The notes under the pieces were generated by a model. That model was not told the DNA's origin. It saw only the letters and a list, made by a program, of their open reading frames with translations, and did not search any database. Shown here piece by piece: positions 32,328-40,719 of a stretch of 64,000 nt of DNA. The stretch is from Jatrophihabitans cynanchi (GTDB lineage Bacteria > Actinomycetota > Actinomycetes > Mycobacteriales > Jatrophihabitantaceae): positions 3,596,001 through 3,660,000 of the forward strand of contig NZ_CP097463.1 in NCBI RefSeq assembly GCF_027247405.1, given 5' to 3'. Position 1 is the stretch's first letter. The number at the start of each line of letters is the position of its first letter. The position numbers and the translations under genes are program-made.

Positions 32328-33365
32328 GTGTCGCAGTCGCACGCGTTGCGCGTCCGGGTCGCCCAGGTGATCGAGGAGACCGCCGACGCGTACTCGCTCG
32401 TGCTCGAGCCGGATCCGGCCGACAGCGCACGATTCGCCTATCACGCAGGGCAGTTCCTCACCGTCCGCGTCCCGACCGACCGGCCCGGGGGCGCGGCGCG
32501 CTGCTACTCGCTGTGCAGCTCACCGGCGCTCGGCGAGCCACTGAAGATCACCGTGAAGCGCACCCGCGACGGTTACGGATCGAACTGGATCTGCGACAAC
32601 GTCGTCGAGGGCTCGACGCTCGAGGTGCTGCGCCCGTCCGGCACGTTCACGCCGCGCTCGTTCAGCGGCGACTTCCTGCTGTTCGCCGCGGGCAGCGGCA
32701 TCACGCCGGTGATGTCGATCCTGAAGTCGGCGCTGCACAGCGGCACCGGAACAGTGACCCTGGTGTACGCGAACCGCGACGAGAACTCGGTGATCTTCCG
32801 CGACGAGCTGGCCGAACTGGGCGCAAAGTTCGCCGACCGGTTCATCGCGATCCACTGGCTGGAGTCGGTGCAGGGGCTGCCGAACCGGGATGCGCTGGCG
32901 TTACTGGCCACCGGGCGCACGGGAGCGAACGCATACGTGTGCGGGCCCGAGCCGTTCATGGACGCTGCGGTCGCCGCACTCGTGACGGCGGGGTTGCCGC
33001 GGGAACGGGTGCACGTCGAGCGGTTCCTGTCCCTGGACAACGACCCGTTCGCCGACGTGGCCGTGCTCGTGGACGACGGCTCGGGCACGGCCACGACCGT
33101 CGAGGTGACGCTCGACGGGCAGACCACCACGCACGCATGGCCGGCGGGCAACCATCTGCTGGACGTGCTGCTCGCGGCCGGCCTGGACGCGCCCTTCTCG
33201 TGCCGCGAGGGGCAGTGCAGCGCGTGCGCCTGCAAGCTGATCGAGGGCGAGGTGGAACTGGACCACAACGAGGTGCTCGAGCAGGAGGACCTCGACGACG
33301 GGTACCGGCTGGCCTGCCAGGCCAGAGCCGTCACCGCGTCGGTACGCGTCACCTACGACGAGTAA
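32328..33365 (+). CDS. kshB: 3-Ketosteroid 9alpha-hydroxylase reductase
   Basis: GTG at 32328 gives 345 residues. Domain order is FAD-binding (RCYSLCSSP, residues 58-66), NAD-binding (FAAGSGITPVMSILKSAL; YVCGPEPFMD) and a C-terminal plant-type [2Fe-2S] domain with Cys292, Cys297, Cys300 and Cys330. This is the KshB layout. It passes electrons from NADH to KshA, which is encoded about 5 kb away on the other strand. It is 2 bp after kstD, so ring dehydrogenation and hydroxylation functions are co-transcribed. Confidence 0.9.
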   Translation: MSQSHALRVRVAQVIEETADAYSLVLEPDPADSARFAYHAGQFLTVRVPTDRPGGAARCYSLCSSPALGEPLKITVKRTRDGYGSNWICDNVVEGSTLEVLRPSGTFTPRSFSGDFLLFAAGSGITPVMSILKSALHSGTGTVTLVYANRDENSVIFRDELAELGAKFADRFIAIHWLESVQGLPNRDALALLATGRTGANAYVCGPEPFMDAAVAALVTAGLPRERVHVERFLSLDNDPFADVAVLVDDGSGTATTVEVTLDGQTTTHAWPAGNHLLDVLLAAGLDAPFSCREGQCSACACKLIEGEVELDHNEVLEQEDLDDGYRLACQARAVTASVRVTYDE

Positions 33366-33370
33366 CCGGC

Positions 33371-33385
33371 TCCCACTCACCGGGA
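33371..33385. promoter_or_regulatory. Motif A copy for hsaA-paralogue/hsaC operon
   Basis: TCCCACTCACCGGGA has one mismatch in the left arm and extends to near 7-bp symmetry. It lies 75 bp before the start at 33461. It implies a separate promoter although the gap to kshB is only 95 bp. Confidence 0.6.
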
Positions 33386-33460
33386 GCACGGCAGGTGCGG
33401 GCCGAGGCACAATGCCACGCTCGATGTGGACGAATCGCTGCGAGGGAACGAAGGACGGCC

Positions 33461-34645
33461 ATGGCCAACGAGGTGCTCGAGCGGATCGAGGAACGCGCCG
33501 AGGAGTTGCGCGCCGAGGGCGCGATCAACGAGAAGCTGGGCCGGCTCTCGGACGAGTCGGCGAAGCTGCTGCGCGACGTCGGCGCGATCCGGCTGCTGCA
33601 GCCACGCTCGCGCGGCGGCTTGCAGGCGCACCCGCGCGAGTTCGCCGAGACGGTGATGCGGATTGCCAGCCTGGACGGCGCGGCCGGCTGGGTCAGCGGG
33701 GTCGTCGGGGTGCACCCGTGGGAACTCGCCTTCGCCGACCCCAAGGTTCAGGACGAGGTGTGGGGCGAGGACCCGGACACCTGGCTCGCCTCGCCGTACG
33801 CGCCGATGGGCATCGCCAAGCCCGTGGACGGAGGCTACGAGTTCAGCGGGCGCTGGCAGTTCTCGTCCGGTACCGACCACTGCCAGTGGATCTTCCTCGG
33901 CGGCTTCGTCGGTGACGCCGACGGCAACATGGCGGTGCCGCCGCGTTCGCTGCACCTGATCCTGCCCCGCTCGGACTACGAGATCGTCGACGATTCGTGG
34001 GACGTCGTCGGGTTGCGCGGCACCGGCAGCAAGGACGTGATCGTCAAGAACGCGTTCGTCCCCACCTACCGCACGCTGGAGTACAACCGCGTCGTCGACG
34101 GGACGCTGCAACGCGCCGCCGGCCTGGACGATCCGAGCTACCTGCTGCCGTTCTCGGTGGCGTTCCCGCTCGGCATCACCGCGGCCGTCGTCGGCATCGC
34201 CGAGGGGGCACTCGCGCACCACCTCGCCTACCAACGCACCCGGGTGCAGATCACCGGGACGAAGGTGAAGGACGACCCGTACGTGCTGTACGCGATCGGC
34301 GAGGCGGCGGCCGAGATCTCCGCGTCCCGGACCGCATTGCTCGAGAACGTCTGCCGCGTCTACGACATGGTGGCGGCTGGTCAGCAGCCGACGCTGGAGG
34401 ACCGCGCGGTGGGCCGGCGGATCCAGGTGCAGGCGGCGCGGCGTGCGGTGTCCGCGGTCGACGAGATCGTGGCCCGGTCCGGCGGCAACGCGATGCGCAT
34501 GGACAACCCGCTGCAGCGGTTCTGGCGCGACGCGCACATGGGGCTCGCGCACGCGATCCACGTGCCCGGGTCGGTGTTCCACGTGTCCGCGCTGACCAAC
34601 CTGGGCATCGAGCCGCCGCCCGGCCCGATGCTCTCGATGATCTAG
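33461..34645 (+). CDS. HsaA-like flavin-dependent monooxygenase (paralogue)
   Basis: ATG at 33461 gives 394 residues. The acyl-CoA-dehydrogenase-like fold of group D monooxygenases is seen (LLQPRSRGGLQAHPREF, LDGAAGWVSGVVGVHPWEL, DVVGLRGTGSKDVIVKNAFV). It resembles HsaA, but it lacks the C-terminal motif NDxxRA...GEFGL that the gene at 39487 shares with mycobacterial HsaA. It is thus a second, diverged oxygenase in the hsaC operon. It may hydroxylate a related phenolic secosteroid and probably uses reduced flavin from HsaB. hsaC follows after 15 bp. Confidence 0.85.
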   Translation: MANEVLERIEERAEELRAEGAINEKLGRLSDESAKLLRDVGAIRLLQPRSRGGLQAHPREFAETVMRIASLDGAAGWVSGVVGVHPWELAFADPKVQDEVWGEDPDTWLASPYAPMGIAKPVDGGYEFSGRWQFSSGTDHCQWIFLGGFVGDADGNMAVPPRSLHLILPRSDYEIVDDSWDVVGLRGTGSKDVIVKNAFVPTYRTLEYNRVVDGTLQRAAGLDDPSYLLPFSVAFPLGITAAVVGIAEGALAHHLAYQRTRVQITGTKVKDDPYVLYAIGEAAAEISASRTALLENVCRVYDMVAAGQQPTLEDRAVGRRIQVQAARRAVSAVDEIVARSGGNAMRMDNPLQRFWRDAHMGLAHAIHVPGSVFHVSALTNLGIEPPPGPMLSMI

Positions 34646-34660
34646 TGAGGAGCCTTTCGA

Positions 34661-35581
34661 ATGCCTGACATCCGCGGCCTCGGCTACCTGCAGGTGCAGA
34701 CCGCAGAGTTGGACCGCTGGCGCACGTTCGCGCTGGACGGGATCGGCTGGGCGAGCGGCAAGGACACGTCCGATGACGTGCTGGCGTTGCGCATGGACGA
34801 GCGGCGGGCCCGCCTGATCGTGCGGGCCGGTGACAGCGACCGGGTGCTCGCCGTCGGCTGGGAGGTGCGTGACGGATTCGCGCTGGAGCGCGTGCAGCGC
34901 GCGGTCGAGGATGCCGGGATCAAGGTGCGGGCGCTGTCGGACGAGGAGGCTGACGCGCGCGCGGCTGAGCTGGTCATCGCCTTCGACGATCCGGCAGGCA
35001 CGCCGGTGGAGGTGTACTTCGGCCCTGCGCTGGATCACTCCCCGGTGGTGACTCCGTTCGGGAGCAGGTTCGTGACCGGCGCGCAGGGGATGGGCCACGT
35101 GGTGCTGCCCACCACCACGTTCGCCGCCACGCAGGAGTTCTACACGCAGGTGCTGGGCTTCCTGCCGCGCGGCGCGATCCGGGTCGGCAGCCCGCAGGCC
35201 CGGCCGCGGCCGCGGGTGCGGTTCCTGGGCGTGAACCGGCGACACCACAGCATGGCGCTGGTGCCGGCGCCGCACGGCGAGGCTCCCGGCCTGGTGCACC
35301 TGATGATCGAGGTGGACACGCTCGACGCGGTCGGCCAGGCGCTGGACCGGTTGACGACGCTCGGCTTCTCGATCTCCTCGACCCTCGGGCGGCACACCAA
35401 CGACAAGATGGTGTCGTTCTACGTGCGCGCGCCGGGCGGCTGGGACATCGAACTGGGTTGGGACGGGATGCTCGTCGACGAGGCGTACTACACCGCCGAG
35501 GAGATCACCGCCGACAGCTACTGGGGTCACGACTGGTCCGGGACGGAGCCGCTGGCCGCGTTCGTGCCGCCGGCGGGATGA
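34661..35581 (+). CDS. hsaC: Extradiol dioxygenase (3,4-DHSA dioxygenase)
   Basis: The 306-residue protein has two vicinal-oxygen-chelate halves. Iron ligands of type I extradiol enzymes are His146 (GMGHVVLP), His213 (LVHLMIEV) and Glu264 (GWDIELGW). Second-shell His195, His245 and Tyr254 are also in place. HsaC opens the catechol ring of 3,4-DHSA to give the HsaD substrate. A GGAG-type site precedes the ATG. The stop overlaps the next flavoprotein by ATGA. Confidence 0.9.
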   Translation: MPDIRGLGYLQVQTAELDRWRTFALDGIGWASGKDTSDDVLALRMDERRARLIVRAGDSDRVLAVGWEVRDGFALERVQRAVEDAGIKVRALSDEEADARAAELVIAFDDPAGTPVEVYFGPALDHSPVVTPFGSRFVTGAQGMGHVVLPTTTFAATQEFYTQVLGFLPRGAIRVGSPQARPRPRVRFLGVNRRHHSMALVPAPHGEAPGLVHLMIEVDTLDAVGQALDRLTTLGFSISSTLGRHTNDKMVSFYVRAPGGWDIELGWDGMLVDEAYYTAEEITADSYWGHDWSGTEPLAAFVPPAG

Positions 35582-37008
35582 CTCGCGGCCCGGACGTCAT
35601 CGTCCTGGGCTTCGGCTGCGCCGGTGCCGCCGCCGCGATCGAGGCCGCGGCGGCGGGTGCTGATGTGCTGGTGCTGGAGAAGGCGAGCGCGGGTGGCGGC
35701 TCGTCGGCGATGTCCGGCGGCGAGATCTACCTCGGTGGCGGCACGTCGACGCAGGTAGCCGCGGGTGTTTCCGACACGGTCGAGGACATGTACGCGTTCT
35801 TGGTCGCCGCGCTCGGGCCGAACGCGGACGAAGCGAAGCTCCGGGCGTACTGCGAGGGCAGCGTCGCGCACCACGACTGGTTGCTGGCCCAGGGCGTCGA
35901 GTTCCGTCCCTCCGTCTGGGACCGGCCGACCTGGATGCCCTCCGGCGACGACGGCCTGATGTGGATGGGGGAGCGCGGCTGGCCGTATTCACAACTCGCG
36001 CGGCCGGCGCCGCGCGGTCACCGGCCGCCGACCGGCCACTACGGTGGCTGGCTGCTGATGGACAAGCTGATCACCGCGGCGCTCGCCGCGGGCGCGCGGG
36101 TGGCGGCCGACACCTCGGCGACCTCGCTGATCGTCGCCGACGGTCGGGTCGTGGGCGTGCGGGCGCGCCGGTACGGAGAGCTGATCGAGTACCGGGCGCG
36201 GCGCGGCGTCGTGATCACCACCGGAGGCTTCGTCGACAACGAGGCGATGCTCGCTGCCCATGCGCCGCGGCTGCTCGGGCACGGCAAGGTCAGCGACGGC
36301 AACGACGACGGGTCGGGCATCGCGATGGCTCTGGCGATCGGAGCCGGCCTGCGGAACATGGCCGCGGTGCAGGTCGCGATGACGATCGTTCCGGAACTCA
36401 CCGCGCGCGGGATGATCGTGAACGCGTTGGGTCAGCGGTTCATCAACGAGGACGTCTACCCGGGACTGATCAGCCAGGCGGCGGTGCTGCACCAACCGGG
36501 CCCGTACTGGGTACTGATCGACGAGGACGGCTTCGAATCGGTGGCCGAGGCCGACCGCTGGGGCGCCCGGCCGCGCTTCGTGGCGGAGTCGCTGGCCGAG
36601 CTCGAGCGGTCGTGCGGCCTGCCGTCCGGCTCGCTGGAGCTGACGGTGGGCACGTACAACCACTGGGCCGCCGACCGCGCGGATCCGTACTTCCACAAGG
36701 CAGCGGACTGGCTGCGTCCGCTGCGCCCCCCATTCGCTGCTCTCGATCCGCGGATGGGGTTTGCGGCAAAGGACTTCGCCAGTAGCGCGCCGAGTTCCGG
36801 CGCCACCGGCTTCACCATCGGTGGGCTGGCCACCACCCTGGACGGCGCGGTAGTGGACGTCCGAGGCGAGGTGATCGGCGGACTGTTCGCCGCGGGACGA
36901 GCGGCCGCCGGGTTGCACGGTGCCGGCTACATCAGCGGTACCTCCCTCGGTGACGGCACCTTCTTCGGCCGGCGCGCAGGGGCGGCGGCCGCTGGATGGG
37001 GCGCCTGA
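35578..37008 (+). CDS. FAD-dependent 3-ketosteroid dehydrogenase, Delta4-(5alpha) type
   Basis: ATG at 35578 overlaps hsaC and gives 476 residues, shorter than kstD and near the 490 of Delta4-(5alpha)-KSTD. The FAD motif is VLGFGCAGAAAAIEAAAAGA. The C-terminal catalytic loop reads GAGYISGTSLG, with Tyr451 and Ser453 two residues apart. As I recall, this matches the Tyr466/Ser468 pair of the Rhodococcus jostii enzyme and differs from the Tyr-x3-Gly of Delta1-KstD. It would desaturate 5alpha-3-ketosteroids at C4-C5. The specific call is inferred from this loop and the length. Confidence 0.75.
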   Translation: MTRGPDVIVLGFGCAGAAAAIEAAAAGADVLVLEKASAGGGSSAMSGGEIYLGGGTSTQVAAGVSDTVEDMYAFLVAALGPNADEAKLRAYCEGSVAHHDWLLAQGVEFRPSVWDRPTWMPSGDDGLMWMGERGWPYSQLARPAPRGHRPPTGHYGGWLLMDKLITAALAAGARVAADTSATSLIVADGRVVGVRARRYGELIEYRARRGVVITTGGFVDNEAMLAAHAPRLLGHGKVSDGNDDGSGIAMALAIGAGLRNMAAVQVAMTIVPELTARGMIVNALGQRFINEDVYPGLISQAAVLHQPGPYWVLIDEDGFESVAEADRWGARPRFVAESLAELERSCGLPSGSLELTVGTYNHWAADRADPYFHKAADWLRPLRPPFAALDPRMGFAAKDFASSAPSSGATGFTIGGLATTLDGAVVDVRGEVIGGLFAAGRAAAGLHGAGYISGTSLGDGTFFGRRAGAAAAGWGA

Positions 37009-37430
37009 TCGGCGACCTTCTGCCGCTTGGGGCCGCTGCTGTGGCGGTGACAGGCATTCTCGAGGGTGTCAGCGACGGACCGGGATGCCACTGGTCGCAG
37101 GTGCACCGGCTGATCCGCGTGAGCCACGCGCGCGGCATTGTCGTTCCAAACGCACCTGCCCAAGCGGCAGCTGCGTGCTCGCCGGCCCACCCTCGCCGGT
37201 TGTCGTGCGGAACGCACCACGTACCGGTCCGTGCCCCGGGCCTCTGGCGAGCCGTTGTCGTTTCCGACGCACCTCCGATCGATCGGGCCGACGCTCTGCG
37301 TGATGCACCGTGCCAGATGCGTCACGCTCAAGTCCGGCTGCGGGCGTCATGCGCCGCCTGCACGCATTGCCCTCGTAGTGGTCGCCAGCGGATTCGCCGA
37401 GCGACCACGAGAAGGGCAGCCGCGCTCGGC
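37009..37430. other. Non-coding gap of 422 bp with degenerate repeats
   Basis: No convincing gene is seen between the converging flavoprotein and SnoaL-like genes; open frames here lack ribosome sites and family features. The middle holds three imperfect direct repeats, listed separately. No transposase remnant or strong hairpin was noticed. Confidence 0.55.
37138..37274. repeat. Three imperfect direct repeats of about 20 bp
   Basis: Copies start at 37138, 37200 and 37255 and share TTGTCGT, then about five variable bases, then ACGCACC. Spacings are 62 and 55 bp, so the unit may be a decayed element of about 60 bp. The reverse-strand core is GTGCGT-n5-ACGACAA. The function is unknown; dispersed intergenic repeats of this type could be a REP-like family in the genome. 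Confidence 0.6.
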
Positions 37431-37898
37431 CTACTCCGCCATCGGTTCCACCGGCTCGGTGGCCGAGCCGTCGAGTACGAGTTCACGCCGGCGAAAGCGC
37501 CAACCGGCCGGCGTCCGCACGAACGAGTCGCGATAGCGCAACGTGAGTACGAGATCGCGCTGCCGGTCCGGGGCGCCGTACACGTGGTGTGCCGTGCAGG
37601 ACGTCTCGCCCGCGGCGCTGTCACCGTCGACCGCCACCGACTGGCCGGTGATCAAATGCCGCGTGCGGTGGAAGTTCCGTACCCCGTCGATCAGCGCGCC
37701 CAGCTGCTCCGGTCCGCGCAACTCGGCGGCGGGCAGCCGCGCGGCCAGCGCCGGTGGCAGCGCGACCAGCGCATCGGACGCGAACACCGCACGCAGCGCG
37801 GCCACGTCGCGGGCATCGACAGCGGCCGCGTACGCCTCCGCGAGCTGACGCAACTCGCTCAGGTCACGCTGTTCCGCAGCGACGTCGTCACCGCCCAT
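37431..37898 (-). CDS. SnoaL-like (NTF2 fold) protein
   Basis: The 155-residue protein has a SnoaL-type layout: a helical start (ELRQLAEAYAAAVDARDVAA), the VFASDALVALPP strand, a central HHVYG strand and the ending RYRDSFVRTPAGWRFRRREL. No catalytic residues can be named with confidence. It is third in the minus-strand operon kshA, small Cys protein, SnoaL, with a 12-bp gap. It could act as an isomerase or hydratase on a ring intermediate; this is inferred from context only. Confidence 0.75.
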   Translation of the reverse strand: MGGDDVAAEQRDLSELRQLAEAYAAAVDARDVAALRAVFASDALVALPPALAARLPAAELRGPEQLGALIDGVRNFHRTRHLITGQSVAVDGDSAAGETSCTAHHVYGAPDRQRDLVLTLRYRDSFVRTPAGWRFRRRELVLDGSATEPVEPMAE

Positions 37899-37910
37899 CC
37901 GAGACCGCCC

Positions 37911-38171
37911 TCACTCGGAGATGGTGACGATACCGGCGAGGGCCGCCTTGCTGATCGAACGCTGCAACGCCGAACAGGTCCGGACGCGCGCGATCATCGC
38001 GCCGTCTGCGGAGCGTTCACGCAACTCCTCGCACCGGCCCGGTCCGTCCGCCGGCCACTGCACCGACGTCTGCTGCCAACTCGTCTTGCCGACCAGTACC
38101 TGCACGCCGCAGCGCTGGCAGCGCACCGGGACGTCGGCGCGGCTGGGCAGTCCGGAAGGGAGCTCGACCAT
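37911..38171 (-). CDS. Small Cys-containing protein coupled to kshA
   Basis: ATG at 38171 overlaps the kshA stop (TGATG), giving 86 residues; no known family was recognised. The sequence has a CxxC knuckle (CQRCGVQVLVGKTSWQQTS) plus two later cysteines (GRCEEL, RTCSAL). A zinc ribbon or small metal site is possible. The translational coupling to the Rieske oxygenase suggests a role in KshA assembly, electron transfer or stability. The short length and lack of a known family make this tentative. Confidence 0.7.
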   Translation of the reverse strand: MVELPSGLPSRADVPVRCQRCGVQVLVGKTSWQQTSVQWPADGPGRCEELRERSADGAMIARVRTCSALQRSISKAALAGIVTISE

Positions 38172-39331
38172 CAGCTCACCGACGCGTCCGCCGGGCTCCG
38201 CGATGCCATGATCTCGGCGACCTCCTGCTTCCACGCCTCGACGGGACGGGTGGTGTCCAGCTCGAACTCGAAACGGTTCGTCATCTCCGGCGTCACGTCC
38301 GCGACGTCGACGTAGAACTGCTCGTACCAGCGGCGCAACTGGTACACCGGTCCGTCCTCCTCGCACAGCAGCGGGTTGTCGATGCGGGTCTTGTTCCGCC
38401 AGATCGCGATGTCCTGCTCGAAGCCGCGGCCGATGTGCTCGGCGCTGGCTGCGGCGAGGCGCTCGGCGGCGTCACCGGCCAGGTGCGTCGCCTTCTTGAC
38501 GATGATGCCGTACTGCAGCACGAACGAGGTGGGCGAGATCGGGTAGTGGCAGTTGATCAGCACGTTCTCCACCGACGAGCCGTCGTCATAGTTGTAGATC
38601 AGCTCGTCGATCATGAAGGAGGGGCCGTAGTACGACGCGGTCGACTCGTTGTCGGTGAGCGTCGGCTCGCCCGGCTTGGCCGGCGGCCGGACGTCCTCGC
38701 GCCCGCTGCCGCGTTGGTACTGGGTGGCGACGTGGTTCTCGAACACGTTCTTGAAGAACGTCGGGAACGAGAAGTGGACGTAGAAGAAGTGCGCCATGTC
38801 CACGACGTTGTCCACGATCTCGCGGCAGTTGCTGCCGTCGACGACGAGCTTCTTCCAGATCCAGTCGGTCCACTCCGGGCTCTCGGCACCCTCGATGCGC
38901 GGGATCGTGACCTCGGCCGGCGGCGGGTTCCCCTCCGGGTCGTTCCAGACGAACAGCAGCCGGTCCTGCACGAGCGTGCTCCAGGCCCGGGTCCGCGCCC
39001 GCGGTGGCACCCGCCGCGAGTACGGGATCTTCTTGCACCGACCGTCGCCGCCCCAGCGCCAGTCGTGGAACGGGCAGGCGACCTCGTCACCCTTGATCGT
39101 GCCCTGCGACAGGTCGCCGCCCATGTGCCGGCAGTAGGCGTCGAGCACCTTGACCGAGCCGGCACCGGTCGCGAACACGACGAGCTTCTCGCCGAACGCC
39201 TGGATCGCGTGCGGCCTGCCGTCGGTGAACTCCTCGACCGGACCCAGGCAGTGCCAGCCGCGGGCGAACCGGACCGGCGCGGCTCCGCTGTCGATGACGC
39301 GGACTTCGTCCTCGGACTGCGTGAGGCTCAC
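38171..39331 (-). CDS. kshA: 3-Ketosteroid 9alpha-hydroxylase oxygenase (Rieske)
   Basis: The 386-residue protein closely follows mycobacterial KshA along its length. The Rieske cluster ligands are Cys67, His69, Cys86 and His89 (YCRHMGGDLSQGT; ACPFHDWRWGGDG). The mononuclear iron ligands are His181, His186 and Asp307, with Asn175 and Asp178 in the bridging segment DNVVDMAHFFYVHF. The C-terminal WYEQFYVDVADVTPEM is a KshA hallmark. It 9alpha-hydroxylates androstadienedione-type steroids, which breaks ring B. Motif A lies 80 bp upstream, shared with hsaA. Confidence 0.95.
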   Translation of the reverse strand: MSLTQSEDEVRVIDSGAAPVRFARGWHCLGPVEEFTDGRPHAIQAFGEKLVVFATGAGSVKVLDAYCRHMGGDLSQGTIKGDEVACPFHDWRWGGDGRCKKIPYSRRVPPRARTRAWSTLVQDRLLFVWNDPEGNPPPAEVTIPRIEGAESPEWTDWIWKKLVVDGSNCREIVDNVVDMAHFFYVHFSFPTFFKNVFENHVATQYQRGSGREDVRPPAKPGEPTLTDNESTASYYGPSFMIDELIYNYDDGSSVENVLINCHYPISPTSFVLQYGIIVKKATHLAGDAAERLAAASAEHIGRGFEQDIAIWRNKTRIDNPLLCEEDGPVYQLRRWYEQFYVDVADVTPEMTNRFEFELDTTRPVEAWKQEVAEIMASRSPADASVS

Positions 39332-39411
39332 GGTGCCAACTCCCTTTCCGCGGCAGGGCTTCGGCCGCTCGTTGCCAGGTTACGAGCGGTCCTGCCGGCA
39401 GGAGTCGAGCG

Positions 39412-39426
39412 TCCCACTGACCGGGA
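39412..39426. promoter_or_regulatory. Motif A copy between kshA and hsaA
   Basis: TCCCACTGACCGGGA has one mismatch in the left arm. It lies 80 bp from the kshA start and 60 bp from the hsaA start in the divergent region. It is a good candidate for joint control of ring-opening oxygenases. Confidence 0.62.
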
Positions 39427-39486
39427 GCCCTGCGCCACCGCGCGCGCACGGGACGGCAGGGTGAGCGCTGAGGAGGTCCGTAGCGA

Positions 39487-40692
39487 GTGGCCGACGAGGT
39501 GCTGGACGCGGTACGGGAACTGCTCCCCGCGATCGCGGCGCGGTCCGCCGCCGCCGAGCAGGCGCGCGAGCTTCCCGCGGAGACCATCGCGGAACTGGGC
39601 GCGGCCGGCGTCTTCCGGATGCTGCAACCCGCACGGTACGGCGGCCTGGAGGCCGAACCGGTGCGCTTCTACCGCGTCGTCCGCGAGCTCGCCGCGGCCT
39701 GTGCCTCGACCGGCTGGGTGAGCGGGGTGCTCGGCGTACATCCCTGGCAGCTCGGGCTGTTCGACGATCGTGCGCAGGCCGAGGTGTGGGGCGCCGACCC
39801 TGCCGTGCTGGTCGCCTCGTCGTACGCGCCGCTCGGCAGGCTCACGCCGGTCGACGGTGCGGGTGCCCCCGCCGGTGGGGGCGTGGCCGCGGGGGGAGGC
39901 TACCGGCTCTCCGGACGCTGGGGGTTCGCCTCCGGCTGTGCCCACGCGTCGTGGTGCCTGCTCGGTGCGCTCGTCGTCGGCGCCGAGGGCCGGCCGGTGG
40001 ACTTCATGACGGTGCTGGTGCCGCGGGCCGACTACCGCATCGCCGACGTCTGGGACGTCGTCGGGCTGCGTGGCACCGGCAGCAACGACGTGATCGTGCG
40101 GGACGTCTTCGTGCCGGCACACCGCACCATGCGCAACTACGAGCAGGCACAACTGCGTGGCCCGGGGCAGAAGGTGAACACCGGCCCGCTGTACCGGATG
40201 CCGTTCGCGACGATCTTCACGAGCGCCGTCGCCGCGCCGGTGATCGGCGCGGTATCCGGCGGGTACGAGCGGTACCTGGAACAGATGCGCGACCGCAGCC
40301 GGCTCAGCCTCGGCGGCGGCCGCTTCGCCGAGGACCACTTCGCGCAGGTGGCGGTCGCCCGCGCCGCGTCGCAGCTCGACGCCGCGATCTTGCAGACCGA
40401 CCGCAACGTCACCGACATCTGGGCGCGTGTGGTCGCCCACGAACCGATCCCGATGCGGTTGCGGCTGCGCGCGCGGCGCGACCAGGTGATGGGTGTCGAG
40501 CGGGCCGTGGAGGCGATCGACCTGCTGTTCAAGACTGCCGGCGGCAACTCGCTGCGCACCGGGAACCCGATCGAGCGTGCCTGGCGCGACGCGCACGCCG
40601 GCAGCGTCCACGTCGCCAACGACGCCGACCGCGCGCTCGCGTTCTACGGCCGCGGCGAGTTCGGCCTGACCGTCGAGGACAACCTCGTCTGA
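39487..40692 (+). CDS. hsaA: 3-HSA monooxygenase oxygenase component
   Basis: GTG at 39487, with GAGGAGG 10 bp upstream, gives 401 residues. The chain matches mycobacterial HsaA better than the paralogue at 33461 does (STGWVSGVLGVHPWQLGLFD, DVWDVVGLRGTGSNDVIV, AWRDAHAGSVHVANDADRA and the final GEFGL). It hydroxylates 3-HSA at C4 with reduced flavin from HsaB. About 13 extra residues rich in Ala and Gly interrupt the conserved VDGGY segment near residues 126-138; they are encoded by a REP-like element. It converges with the exonuclease gene. Confidence 0.9.
   Translation: MADEVLDAVRELLPAIAARSAAAEQARELPAETIAELGAAGVFRMLQPARYGGLEAEPVRFYRVVRELAAACASTGWVSGVLGVHPWQLGLFDDRAQAEVWGADPAVLVASSYAPLGRLTPVDGAGAPAGGGVAAGGGYRLSGRWGFASGCAHASWCLLGALVVGAEGRPVDFMTVLVPRADYRIADVWDVVGLRGTGSNDVIVRDVFVPAHRTMRNYEQAQLRGPGQKVNTGPLYRMPFATIFTSAVAAPVIGAVSGGYERYLEQMRDRSRLSLGGGRFAEDHFAQVAVARAASQLDAAILQTDRNVTDIWARVVAHEPIPMRLRLRARRDQVMGVERAVEAIDLLFKTAGGNSLRTGNPIERAWRDAHAGSVHVANDADRALAFYGRGEFGLTVEDNLV
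39861..39900 (+). repeat. REP-like GC hairpin element inside hsaA (copy 1)
   Basis: About 40 bp with the shared core GCCCCCGCCGGTGGGGGCGT, then GGCCGCGGGGGGAGG. It is close in sequence to the element in the hydratase gene at 49803. It sits in frame between codons for the conserved VDG and GY residues, adding 13 residues. The HsaA paralogue in this window has no insert at that position. Confidence 0.7.
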
Positions 40693-40719
40693 CAGCGGCT
40701 GTGACCGGGAGGGCAGCGC

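Noticed and set aside
40696-40710. Half of a motif A palindrome (ACCGGGA) after hsaA
   Set aside because: Only one arm is present and the site lies between converging genes, where no promoter is expected.
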